In this document: in pieces, positions 37,101 to 48,600 of the stretch
How the letters are laid out: each line of letters starts with the position of its first letter
Position numbering within the stretch: the first letter of the stretch is position 1
Assembly (NCBI RefSeq): GCF_037038585.1
Contig: NC_092520.1
Location: 12,779,001-12,843,000, forward strand
Direction: 5' to 3'
Length of the DNA stretch: 64,000 nucleotides
Source: Patagioenas fasciata
Taxonomy: Eukaryota > Chordata > Aves > Columbiformes > Columbidae
Notes under the pieces: model-generated
Told to the model about the DNA's origin: nothing
Seen by the model: only the letters and a program-made list of their open reading frames with translations
Database searches by the model: none
Program-made: the position numbers and the translations under genes

Positions 37101-38058
37101 TTCAATGTTTAAACAGTCAGAGGCAATTTGAATAGACCAATTGCATTTTTTTTTCCAGTGGAAGGCTTTTGCTAGAGCAAACAGAATTGCCTTTGTTATT
37201 TTGCTGTGACTGATAGATCATCCTTCATGAGCATCACTTACACAGTCTAAGAAAACAGAAATTAGGAAAAAAAAATGCAAGCAGACATTGTAGTCGGAAT
37301 ACAAACCTACAACATGGGCTTAAGTGTCTGTGCCAGGCAAATACCACTTGGGGAAGCCTTCACAAAAAATGGGGCAGAGAAGCAAATTTCAGATGATGCC
37401 AGGCAGCAAGGAGAGAAAAGGGAAGCGGAGGGCAGCAGTCGGTGGGGAAACATTTTCTCTTTAGGAGAGAGGCCAATGCTTGCCATGAGTAGCAATTTAT
37501 TCCACACAGTACTGGATTGTTCCAGGAGTAAAATTCTTCTGTTATGCTGGATAGCAGAAACTGGTTCAAGATTAAGACCGCAGCCCTCCTTAATGAAAAG
37601 TATTGTATTCAGTCACTCCTAAATTAAACTCTTAACTAAACTCTTAAATTAATCTCTTTAATTTAAAAGAATCTACATAAGCATTAGGTTCTGCTCAGTG
37701 TGAAGAGGTTTGGAAGAATCTATCCCAAAATGATTCATGAAACCATACGCCTTTAAAGCCACACTTAGGTAAAATCTGCCCTGACATTAAAGGAGTTTAC
37801 CCGCTTTGAAAGAAACATCCCCTAGATCTACGTAATGCATGTGTTTTAAGAATTTTTAAAAGTCCTTTAAGAAAACTTACCTGTTGCAGTAAACAGTCCA
37901 ACAAATACATTTATATTCCTGCCTCCAACTATGGCCATTTCAGTTGGGCTTCTGTTCTGCTGGTCCTTTTTGCTTTTCCAAGAAGCCCAAATTCCAGTAG
38001 CTAAAGTTAATGTAAAAAACACACTCAAAGATACTAAGCCTGGTATATTTAGAACCAT
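30631..38058 (-). CDS. High-affinity choline transporter 1-like (SLC5A7 paralogue)
   Basis: Sodium-coupled solute transporter of the SLC5 family, closest to CHT1, which moves choline across the plasma membrane. Coding exons (reverse strand): 38058-37881, 36863-36750, 35189-35034, 34564-34416, 33934-33791, 32796-32643, 31793-31576 and 31152-30631. Phases agree throughout; total 1,635 nt, 544 codons plus stop (human CHT1 is 580). Motifs in order: IVGGRN (43-48), [14 protein letters not shown] (exon 2), [14 protein letters not shown] (exon 3), [15 protein letters not shown] (exon 4), [12 protein letters not shown] (exon 6), [10 protein letters not shown] and [15 protein letters not shown] with Asp349 (exon 7), [10 protein letters not shown] and AGEP with Glu451 (exon 8). 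As I recall the human protein, positions align without gaps as far as residue 451. Differences: Asn48 for Asp48, and a short C-tail without the long CHT1 extension. Intron 4 uses a GC donor. Probably a choline or related-amine transporter; substrate unproven. Confidence 0.93.
31576..31793 (-). CDS. Choline-transporter-like exon 7
   Basis: Acceptor TTTAAAG, donor AAAAG|GTACTT. Holds [29 protein letters not shown] and the sodium-site motif [12 protein letters not shown] with Asp349. Confidence 0.94.
32643..32796 (-). CDS. Choline-transporter-like exon 6
   Basis: Acceptor GTTTCAG, donor ACAG|GTAAAA. Reads [19 protein letters not shown] and [20 protein letters not shown]. Confidence 0.94.
33791..33934 (-). 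CDS. Choline-transporter-like exon 5
   Basis: Acceptor ATCCTAG, donor CCTG|GTATGG. Reads [15 protein letters not shown] and [11 protein letters not shown], ending WLDDFFYL, parallel to the CHT1 loop between helices 6 and 7. Confidence 0.9.
34416..34564 (-). CDS. Choline-transporter-like exon 4, followed by a GC donor
   Basis: Acceptor TCTGCAG. Reads [18 protein letters not shown] to [11 protein letters not shown]. It must end in phase 0 to join exon 5, which puts the donor at CTG|GCAAGT, a GC-AG intron. The only nearby GT is two bases further on and would throw exon 5 out of frame. Confidence 0.88.
35034..35189 (-). CDS. Choline-transporter-like exon 3
   Basis: Acceptor CTGATAG, donor CTGG|GTAAAT. 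Contains [19 protein letters not shown] and [19 protein letters not shown]. An A19 run on the plus strand (T19 on the coding strand) lies about 50 bp upstream in the intron. Confidence 0.94.
35242..35260. repeat. A19 homopolymer
   Basis: Runs as T19 on the transcribed strand of the choline-transporter-like gene, shortly upstream of the exon 3 acceptor. Confidence 0.95.
36750..36863 (-). CDS. Choline-transporter-like exon 2
   Basis: Acceptor TTTACAG, donor ATTG|GTAAAT. Reads [18 protein letters not shown] and then [14 protein letters not shown], a near match to the CHT1 second and third helices. Confidence 0.92.
37881..38058 (-). CDS. Choline-transporter-like exon 1
   Basis: ATG at 38058. 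First membrane helix ([15 protein letters not shown]) and IWASWKSKK, ending in ACAG|GTAAGT, phase 1. The residue at the CHT1 Asp48 position is Asn. Nothing shows whether a separate 5'UTR exon exists. Confidence 0.88.
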
Positions 38059-41000
38059 TCTATGTTGCTTAGTTTAGATGACAGAGAAGAATAAAGGCTT
38101 GATGATAATCTTCTTTGATCAAGTCCACAGTCAGAAAAACATAGGAAAAAAGTGACACCCTGTAAAAAAACTGCCAAGTGTTAGTTTGCTGTACTTTGCA
38201 AGGAAAGATACGCTACAAAACAGAGCCTTAAAAAAAAAAGTATTGAAAACTGGTTGCAGAGTCTGTCTTCGGAGGTCTACTGGCAATTCTTCAGTTTTCC
38301 CCCTTTTTCAGAAGATATCCAATCTTATTTTTCTGGGGTGCAGAGATTAAGAGGGTAGGAATTAGTATTCATAAGAGCAATGGAGCACTGATGTGAGGGG
38401 TAATACTAGCTTGGCATAAAGAAAGGGAAATGCTATATTTTGTCTGATATGCAATGGTATGAAAATAATCTGTATTTCTCCAAGTTCTAGGCACAAGGTT
38501 AACACAGAAGATAGGGCTAAGAATTTGTCTGTTTAAAGTTCACTGAACTAAACCCACAATATTCATAAAAATAAATCTAGGAAACAGTAAAAGAAGATTT
38601 TTCACTGACCAGCCAAAGGATCTGCATGCTAATATTCAAAGCAAGAGCATTATCATTTCTCTGCTGGAAACAGACAAGAGAGTGAGATGTTGTTAGACTC
38701 TGCAATAAAGTTACAGGAAAGATATGGACTTTTTAAACTGTTTTGTGATGCTCCCTTTAAACAAACATAATTCTGAGAAAAACTCATATATGTGCTAAGG
38801 AATTAAGTTGGTTACATTTATTGTAGAGTTGCCATTCCAATATCTTTTTAGTTGTGCTGTGAATCTTTTTCATGTCCAGGTATGATTTTTCATAATCAAT
38901 TCTATGTAAAAACAGCCCCAAATAGGGCACTTGTTTGTCTTTCCTGGATACTTGCATTCATCCGTGGAGCGGGTAGCTCCTTTCCACGTGGAAATCACAG
39001 ATCTCTTGTTCACAGATGCACTCTGAGCAGAAGTTTGAAAGCCCAAATATTTAGGAAGGTTTTCCGCAGTGGGCCATCTCTTGCAGGTGGCCAGGAGTAG
39101 CTGTGCATGGAGATGACAGTGGCACAGGTTGAGCCTGTCCCATGGGCAGGACATGGAAGGAAAACATGGACACATGGGCAATGGGAAGAAGTGGGAGAAG
39201 TGCAGGAACCCCATGTTTTCTGTGACACCACTTTGTACAAGGGAAAAAAAGGGGTTTGGTAAGTGACGCAGTAATCTGGCTGGAAGACTCTGTAAGAAAG
39301 GGTTTAAAAAAGTGAAAATTAAAAAAAAGATGAAAAAGCCTGAAAACCAGATGATTATTTATCCTGCCTTAGGAGAAACGTTCCTTTATATTTATAAGAA
39401 AATGCTATTTAGACTAAGAAATTTTAACTTTGACCCAATTATTTATGTACTAAAAGAGAGACAGTGCATTTTAAAGGCACATTTTACAGGTGGTAATTAG
39501 AAACATCCTCTTCCACCTTAAATGTACCTGCTGTATAATAAATAGTCATAGAGACTGCAGCTGCTGGTGGCAGTGGAGCCATTGGTTTCTCTGCGTTGCC
39601 TTCCTTGATCAAAATGGGATGTTTCAAAAACTTTTAAAAGGCTGTTTACACACAGACACATGCTAAGCTTTTTTTTTTTTTCCTAGGAACAAATATTTCA
39701 CATCGTATTTCCTAGGCAGGAACAGGATGGGGTTGAATGTGCAAGTGGCTGAAGGTGCCCGCAGCTGGGTCTGAGCCCACTCTGCAGCCAGATGCTCCTG
39801 GGAGGACACAGCTGGTGTTGCATCCTCCGTGTGGGGGTCAGCTGGATTCTACATGTCCAAAGCAAGAAAGATTTGAATTTTTTCTGTGGCATCTGCCACA
39901 AACATCTGGGCTGCCTCTATTTTTTATAATCTCTTGAAAAAACAAACAAGCAAGCAAAAAAAAAAAAAGCGGCAGCCACAAAAACCTGCAGGGAAACTTA
40001 ATTTATAAACCCGGAGGGATGGAGGGCAGATGTGGCAGGACAAAATCTAAGTGAAAATGTTACATGATGGAATGAAGGAAACTTAGAAAAAAAGTATGCA
40101 TAAGGTAGTTCAGCTGAAGCTGGAGTGGTTTTGATGATATACAGTGCAGGGAAGAAGGTTATGTAAAAACATCAGGTTATACCAAGTTCCTCACTGAATA
40201 TGCTGTTGTGCTCTTTGGCCACTAGATGACTCTCAGCTAATGCATCTATTTTACAAATGGAGAGATTTTGAGGTGGGTTTTACCTTCCCTCTCACAATGG
40301 AGGGCTGCGGCTTCAGGTGTCAGGTACTGTGTTGCTCCCTCCAAGCTACCTGTGTAACCCATGGGGAGAAATATGCGATTTTAGGGGGTGATTCACTGAC
40401 CTACTTTAGGTCCTGCGAGGCAGGACAGGCTGAGGGCAGATGTCAGTCTGCTGGACTCAGAGCTGCTTTTAAGAGTGGAGTCACTGTACCCAGTAAATGC
40501 TTCATGGCTGATTTGGCTGCTCAAGTAGAGATGGGTGGTGCCACCTGAGATGCTCTAAAGCCTCTGAGACATCCACATGGGCAAGTGGATGGTACAGAGC
40601 CCCTGTGGGAGACACATGCCCTTCTGGAGCAGCAGCCAGGTTATTTTGGTGTGTCTCCAATGTTTCTGAGTATCTACTTGGGGGATACTCAGCTGAGCTC
40701 CTGCTCTCTCCTTATCATTTAACCTTGATGGAATAAGCCTTGACATGGGTGGTTGATAAAAATACTGGAAGAAAGTGAGGAGTATTGTGTGCCACAGAAG
40801 TTTTTTATCTATGGTGGAAATGATCTGCACCGTAGTGACCGCTTACAGCTACTCAGCTTTGAAGTGAACCAACTGGAAGAAATAAAGAGGGAAAAACAGG
40901 GTCTTCTGTGGCTTTGATACAACCCTTGCCCTGCCTTTCTGGGTTAAATGTGCTACCTTATTCATGATGAGTTTCAGGTGGCCCTCTGTGGCCCACAGGT

Positions 41001-41784
41001 TCAGGATGAAAGGGAGTGAGAGAGGTCCTGCAGGAAGGGCATTTCCAAAGGGTGGCTGTCCCCTGTCACTTGTCTGGAAAGGGACAAACCCAATGAGCTG
41101 GTGCTCTGAAGGAAACTAAATACTCTGAGAATCCAGAGAAGTAATTTTTAAAACAAATATTTGGGATGTTTTTGAAGTTTGCTTGCAAAGAAGTGGTTGC
41201 CTGTGAGGAGCTCTCCGGGCAGGAAGGAACGGGGCTGGGGATGAAGCTGTAGAGCAGAGGCTGTAGCACTGGGAGGTTTGTGGGGATCAGCCTCTCCATT
41301 GCTTTGCTTTGCTCTTCATGCCAAGAAAAAACAAGCTTTAGGGCCTGAGGCATCTGAGGAATTTGCATCAAGATGTTCTGACAGTTCCTCTTGAAATGAG
41401 ATGGTCTGAACTAGTCTGTGGTTTCCAATCTAGTTATTTGAATCACGTCCTTCATCCTGGCAGCTGAAATGCTGGGCCATAGGTCTCTGAACATCCACAG
41501 TTTTTCGGATGGTGTCCTTTATTCCTATCCCAAGCCAATCCCAGGAACTCTTTTCTCTCTTCCAGCCAATGCAAGTTTGCATGTGGCTGACCTCCTGCGT
41601 GAGTTTCAAATGCAGAAGGGAGAGGAATAATTTGATTAGAAAGTAACATATTTTTACTCCTTGTGTGAGAGTCTGTGTAGTGAGACTTCGCAGTGAAAAA
41701 TAAATATAAAAATTAAACAAATATTTTGTCGTTATGCGTGTGAGGTTTTTACCATCAGTTTTTTAAGACTGATAGATAGATAGG

Positions 41785-41824
<40 letters not shown>

Positions 41825-42840
41825 CAGAAGATGAATAGGGATAAAAGATAGATACAGAGGAATATTGTGGGTTCTGTAGTGTTACTAAATTCTTCGTGTG
41901 TACAATGCATAGAACATTTCTGAGATAAAACATCTCTTTTCCATTGTTAGATTTCACTCAAATAATTATTTCCATTTTGGAAAAACAAATCCAACTTAAA
42001 ATCTATAGTAATCCCAACTCTGAAACATGATAGTTCATCTCTAGTCAAGCCAATTATATCCAAATCAAAATGATTATTATTAGTAGTATTATGTAGCCAT
42101 TTTCTTTGGAAGCTCTAACCCATAGAAAAGCCTGGATTTGCAGGTCTCCCTCAGCACTCGGTGTGAGGAGCTGCCCCTGCTGCAATGTGCTGGTGGCTCC
42201 CAGACAGGGCTCTGATGACACTTCTGCAAGCTCAGGCTTTGACAGGTGTCAAAAGTGATTTAGGTGATCCGAAAAGTCAAAAGCTGAAACGATTTCACCT
42301 AATTTTAGCCACCTTTAGTTGTCTTAGCTAAAAAGAATTTTTAGCATCTTTGTGTTTCCAAGAGACAGGCATTTCCTTTGGTCTCCCACACCGTTGTGTT
42401 GTCGGCTCCCGCCGAGATACTTAGATACTTGGGTCTCTAGAGATCTCCAAGTGGCTCTCAGGTATGACGTGGGACATGTGGGAGACCCTTGCCACCTAGA
42501 GTGTCACCTGGAGGCTTAGCAGGATTCTTTGCTGCATTTCAAATGCCACCAGATGCTCCTGTCTAGGATGGACAACTGGATCTTGCCCAGAGAGGCAATT
42601 CCTCCTGCTTGCTTTGGACATGTCTTTCAGTGTGGGCTGGGGGAAGGCTGCCTCTCCATGGCTGCATGGCTTGATACCTGCCCTGGAAAAGACTTCTTTA
42701 CAGTAATTGAAGTTAGACAAGATGAATTTGACTCTACTTTCTGTGTTATTCTGTATCTTTTCCTACCAGAGCTAGTCTGAAGTCACAAGTTCTTTAGGTC
42801 ACACAAATCAAGGCAGAAAATAACTTCAGAATAACAATAT
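38059..42840. other. Intergenic, upstream of the choline-transporter-like gene
   Basis: AT-rich, with no CpG island at the start of the transporter gene, which suggests a tissue-restricted promoter (inference). A GATA microsatellite lies at 41771-41826. No protein-coding exon is recognised. Confidence 0.6.
41771..41826. repeat. (GATA)n microsatellite
   Basis: About 13 GATA units with one GGTA interruption near the start. The reverse strand reads as a spurious Ser-Ile-Tyr-Leu repeat. Confidence 0.97.
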
Positions 42841-43107
42841 TTAATATTTACATGTATCAGTGAAGCCAATGACTGCACAGTTGACAGGACAGAGGGTGTC
42901 CCCGTTAGCACACAGATGTGACACTAAGCATCCCCAGGGCAGGACAGCTTGGAACACACAGATGACACAGTTCAGGACATTTGCTTTCCCGTGCTGGAGG
43001 TGGTGTCTACTGTTGGGTTCCTCTCCTTCTCCCAGGGCTGGCACAGCCCAAACTGGCTTTAACATAGTGATGAGAGTCAGGGTGACAAAACAGAAGGTTG
43101 AGGGCAT
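42841..43107 (-). CDS. Small cysteine-rich ORF with signal-peptide-like N-terminus, status unknown
   Basis: An 88-codon frame. The first 21 residues, MPSTFCFVTLTLITMLKPVWA, resemble a cleavable signal peptide (short polar start, hydrophobic core, small residue before VPALGEGEEPN). The remainder holds seven further cysteines in the pattern CVIC, WGC, HLC, TLC, NC, DTC. A reverse-strand ATTAAA overlaps the stop codon, too close to be the usual poly(A) signal. I do not recognise the family. The opposite strand is also open over most of the same stretch, so chance is a real possibility. It lies downstream of the TM4SF gene in the same orientation. Confidence 0.2.
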   Translation of the reverse strand: MPSTFCFVTLTLITMLKPVWAVPALGEGEEPNSRHHLQHGKANVLNCVICVFQAVLPWGCLVSHLCANGDTLCPVNCAVIGFTDTCKY

Positions 43108-45450
43108 GGCTGATATTTAGGGACCATGAAGAGCTCACGGAGCCCCTCTGCTGATGAAGGAGTCTCTCTGTCTAATTGTGTGCTGAACATTCTTGCTTCA
43201 AGCTGCCTCTTTGACTTTTTTTTTAATCAATTGGCTTTACTTAAATGATTGTTTTACATGGTAGTACTGTCCAGGCTCCATTGCTGACAATGAATGTGAG
43301 CTTTTTAAACCACCTGTCAGGTTTGGATGCACCTAGTCATGATTGCAAACTTCAATAAGACTTATGGTGTCTTTTTTTTGTTTCATTTTGGTTTTTGTTG
43401 TTGGTGGTAGGTTGGTTGGTGTTTTATTTGTTTTGTTTTGTTTTGTTTTAAGTTTAATGTGTCAAATTTCCTTCTTCTAGAGGTGAAGCTATGTTCCAAT
43501 GAAGTGAACACGTGCTTCTCATCTTAGTGCAACTCTCACTTTTTCCCTCATTTTGTGTAAAGAGGACATTTATACAAAGTATTTTATGCACTGCATCAGA
43601 GGGCAGCACAAACAGCCCTGTGTGTCTGCAATAACTGTGCTCTAATAACTTGCTCCCATGCTTCAGTGCAGAAATATAAACAACCTTTGACTGAGAAAAC
43701 ATAAATATGTCTCTTTGAAAGACAGACTTCAAGTGTTTTAAATATATTCAGAATATCGTATCTGCATACATGTGTTCAGGGTAGATAAAGATTATTTTAC
43801 AGTTTGGCTGACCCACAAAAGTCAGTGGTATGTCCAAGAATATGCCTTTGAGGAAGTCACTGAAATGATGGGGTTTCTGGAATTTGACAGTCATGGACTT
43901 TAGCATCAAGGTCTTGATCTTGAGTGATGATGGGGAATGACGCAGTTCCTGGTCAGGATTACTGTTGCTGTAACACTAAAGCTGATGAAATTTGTTGTCT
44001 TTCAGATGATATCTCTTATTTTTTACTAAGCTGCATGTAATTACTACCTTTATTGATTTAATGTTTATCTTTACCAGTTAATTGCTTTGTCCATGTGATT
44101 TATTCTAGAACAGCCCTACAGAAATTAGTAAAACTCCTATGCAATCTCATGAAGGGCAAAATTGGTGCTGAGTTTTTCCTCCTTTTTGTTAAAATGGACT
44201 CTGCTATATTCTTGCCCCAAACTCTACCATTTGTATTGACCGAAATGCCCTTCCAGGGCTAGCATGTCTCTGAGATACTTCTGAGAAACTGATTTAGAAA
44301 TGCACTGGACTTTATCAAACATGATAGCAAGCTACCAAATGAGTGCAGGGGGATTTGGCTCCGGGGTTGCTGAGGGAAGCTGAAAACCATGTGCTTCACT
44401 TGCCTCTGTGGTGTCACAAATGCTACTTGATATATTCTCTGTGCATCCTCATTTAAATCTGGAAGTGCCCAGTGGGAAGTTAGCAAGAATGGACAGATGA
44501 GCTCAAGGCAGGATTTGGAGGGGATGGGAGATTATTTACATCAAGCCAGAGCACCTGCTTCATGCAGCTGCTAAATGTATACATTAACAGTGGTTCAGTT
44601 TCCCGTATACACAAGAGGGCAAATGGTGAGCTTTTATCTGGGGACCCTCGTGTTTTATGCACAAGTATGGCAGTCAGGACCAGACAGATTAGTGGTTTTG
44701 CCAGTACCAGAGATTTAGCAGGAATATTTAGAGAGATGAAAATCTGGAGTCTGAGATCTAAATCCTCTAGCCCTTTTCCACTCTGACTTCTTTATAAAAA
44801 AATTCATTTTGCCCCATGAAACTCCTAAACATTTTGGGTTTTCTTTGTCATCCCACCATAAATACAGCATAGTGCACTATCCTTGTGGTATGTGAACTGG
44901 TAGCTCAGGGCTTGTGTTGGCATCCCCTGTAGGTCATTCACATTCCGGAAATATTTGTCTGAAAGGCAATGAATGAAAGATGATTAATATTCCAGAGGGA
45001 TATCTGACTTACTGCAAGCATCTTGTACAATGAAAACAAACAATAAAAAGGAAGCAGTGGTGAGAAATGAAAGCTGAAAGAGTCTTTCTTTCGTTTTGTA
45101 AAATGACTTTTTTCCTACTGTTGACCAATCAAAAATACCTCTACCTTTCTCTCACTTGCAGATGCTGGTGTGTCATTACATTTTATCAAAAAGGCTTCTT
45201 GAATAGGAACACAATCATGCAACCGCGTGTGACAACACATCACACTGCTCCACTGTTTTGAAATATCTGAGGATGGAGTTACCCCTGACTACAAAGTGAC
45301 AGAGAGAGAGAGACAGTGTGTAAATGCCTCTGCACTGCCTCAGCTCCCCAGAGGAGCTCATTCAGGGGCTGTGCAGATCTCTCTGATCACGTATGATTAC
45401 CAGAGTCTAAAAACTAAAAGTGATAAGAATGTAAAGCACTCTGATATCTT
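43108..45450. other. 3' flank of the TM4SF gene
   Basis: Contains the GT-rich low-complexity patch at about 43370-43450, with TTTTG repeats. No coding exon is recognised. The 3'UTR of the TM4SF gene should begin at 45450; I cannot point to a convincing poly(A) signal close to it. Confidence 0.5.
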
Positions 45451-45652
45451 TCACTGCATACCAACCTTTCTTTTCCTCATACATGTGCCACATATGAAGC
45501 CAGTAAGTCCATTGATGATTTGAATAAAACAAAGAATAGCTTCAATCACACCAATGGCCAGGAGAATAGAGAAAAGGACGATATTCCAAAGGATGATGTT
45601 TTCAGGTTCTTTGCAAATGCTCCATGTTGTCTGGTTGAACAAATAATTCTCT
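45451..45652 (-). CDS. TM4SF-like exon 4 (last coding exon)
   Basis: Acceptor CTATCACAG. Reads [18 protein letters not shown], helix 4 and the tail [10 protein letters not shown], with the stop at 45453-45451. Confidence 0.93.
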
Positions 45653-48600
45653 CTGTGATAGAGAAAAATAATTGGCAACTTATTTGAAAATAGAGATTTG
45701 ATAATGCTTTCTGTGTTACATTTTCTGAACTTATTTGCACCATGTAAAGTGAGTCTCAGATTCTACTGTAATTGGTAAAAGTTGGTGATTCTCTTCAGGA
45801 TTCTCTTTCCAGAGGTGGAATTAATGACTAGAGATGAGAGCCACATCCGTACCTTATTGCATGCACAAGAATCTCTCTTTTAATTTATGGCAGTGCTAGT
45901 AACTAAAAGGAAAGGTCCTTAATGGTTTCAAAATGTGTCTCCACATTCTCCGTTCCTGCTGTGGTTTTTCAGTCCAGTTCGTTCACTGTCTCTAGCTGTG
46001 GCTCGAAGAGCGTGGTTGCAAGATTAACTTTAAAGATCCAGAGAAGATTATTGCTTTGCCTTTCAGGAATAGCTAGAGTGGACTCAATGAATGATGATTT
46101 AACAGGTTAATGTGGCACAGTTATCAAACACTTCCTGTTGACTCTGGTGGGAGTCACAGCTCTGCAGCCTTTAGAATATGCGGTGCAACTTGCACAAGGG
46201 GTTGCTGACAAGAACAACAGAAGAAACTCAGGCAGTTTTTACCAATGATGATACTTGGTCAAAGAGATGACCAGCTGGAACATGTTACTCAGAGGAATGT
46301 GAATTTAGGTGTGGACTGGGTGGACCATAGGTTCACTTTGGAAAAATTCAAATCTGCTATGAAAACATGAGGGAGGAGAACGAAAGCAAATATGTAGAAG
46401 CTTGTAAGTCATACTCACTCCAGAGTGTCATTCCTGAAAGGGTAGAGGTATTCCCCATCACCCGTGTCACACAGAGGACCCCCAATCAGCCCCAGAGAGG
46501 AGATGACTGTGCAGTACGCTCCTCCTGCAAATCCCAGCACAGCCAGGACCACCGACAGCAGCATCTGAAAGGCGGAAGACCTTCATCATCATGTGCATGG
46601 AGGCACTGAGTAGCGTGGAAAGATTACACCAAATGGGAAGGAAATAGTCTTTACCTGTTTCCTACTACATGCTGAAACTCATATTAATAGTATGATATTT
46701 GTGGAATAAAAAATAGTTTACTTTTTTCTGACTACTGCAGCTATCCTAGATGTTAAATGATTTCAAACTGTTTTTGTTTTACTCTTAAAAGCAGGTAAGC
46801 CCAGAGCTTTAATTATGCAGTTTTATACTTGACCCATCATCTATAAATAATCCAGTGCATCTTCTTTCAAAAAGCTAATATGAAACCAGTACTGGCTTGA
46901 TGTGGTCCACGTTATGTGCCTTGGCATTCCCAACTCTTTGCCAAGTGCACTATTCTCAGCCCTTGTACCAGCAGAAACCAGCAAGCAACTATTGAACCAG
47001 GTATGAAAGCAACAGAATATGCATTAGTTGTTTTTGCTGATTGATGAGGAATACAAAAGAGCCTTTCTTATTTCTCTTTTCCTTCATTTTGCAACAACAT
47101 GACATGTGGTTACCACTGCTTGTGTTGAGAAATCTGATGGTGTTGCATGTGGCAATGAACCAGCAGTGACCTCAATTTATATGTAATACACCTGTATGAT
47201 TTACATCGGCCACTCCCACAGAAACGTCACCTTTACTCTGTTTCGGGGTAGTTTTCTATTGATGAATATGATGTACATGGTTGCTGTTTGTATATGGAAA
47301 TAAGAATCTCAGGTGGCTGCAATTGGTGATGTATCTAGGACAAGCTTCCAAGAGTCACTGCTTGAGGTTGTTCACAACTCTACCAGGAAGGAGAAGAGTG
47401 AATAAACTATGTGGAGCAGACAGGCAGAGCCAGGGGAAGGCCTGGACCAGGGCCAAGGCAGCAAGACTACTTGGGAGTCGGGGCAGAGGCTCGGCTGAGG
47501 AAGCTCTTGGGAAACATCCCCATCCATGACTTGGGTTTGAAGCCAAACACCTCAGGCGTTGAGTTTCCCTGTTGCCAGCAAATACCAGTGAAATCTAATA
47601 GCCCACAAGGAAGGTAGAAACCTTCTCCTGATGCCAGTTGCTCCACAGAGCTCTGTACTACAGAGACAAATAGAAACATGCACCATCCACCTTGCAGATT
47701 TGTGACATAGTCTTGAAAACTATTCACTATCTAAACATGTTCAAGCTGATGAATGCAGTTTCCAGTTTGCCAGCTGATGATATTACTGCTTTCTGTACAA
47801 CCTCACAGGCTGCCAGTGTGTGAATGGAATTATTTTATGTGTCCTTTTTCCTCTAGAGCAGTCCTTAAGTTAGAAGTTGCTGGGATTTCCCATGGGATTT
47901 ATTTCATCATCACTGATCAATAACCGTTCTTGTTTTGTTTCACAAAGCTGGATACTTTTTTTCTTTATCTGCGTTTTGGCTGAGTTGCTTCTTAGCAGAG
48001 CTTCATTGTCAGCAAAATGTAGGTGATTTAGCACATTGTCCTGAACCAAAGCAGTGCTGCTTTGTAGCTGATGCACTATCTCTCATAATAAGATCACCAG
48101 CCAAGCCTTGGCACAAAGGTGAGTGACTGATGCTCTGAAACTCCCGCCTACGCAGAGCCACGTCTCCCAAACTGTTTTCTCATTTACTTCAACTGTGCAT
48201 TCTGCATCATGGTTGAAGGATCTTAATTATGCATTAGTTTTAGCACAATATAACAGTATGCAGAATCCCAAAGACAATTATGATAGAAAAAGTCAAATCA
48301 TCTTTTGCTACTTCTATGTTTTATGACAGTGGTGAGTACTAGCAGCACTCATCACTTCTATCTTTGATGGCTATTCTTTGACACATGATTTCTCATTTGA
48401 AATCTGCTGGCTGTATGGCTAGCTTCAGCTCACGTGTTTCATTTACTGTGCACATGGTTATAGAGACAAAGACTACTTGTTGCTGCAGGTGTTAGACTGG
48501 CTCTCCTGGGCATTTTCTAGACAGACAGTGGCATCTTTTCTCTTGCAAAGGTTTTGCTGACCATTTTTGCAGATTTTATTTTATTTTTTTTCCCCTGCTT

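Noticed and set aside
41763-41957. Ser-Ile-Tyr-Leu repeat protein on the minus strand
   Set aside because: Translation of the GATA microsatellite.
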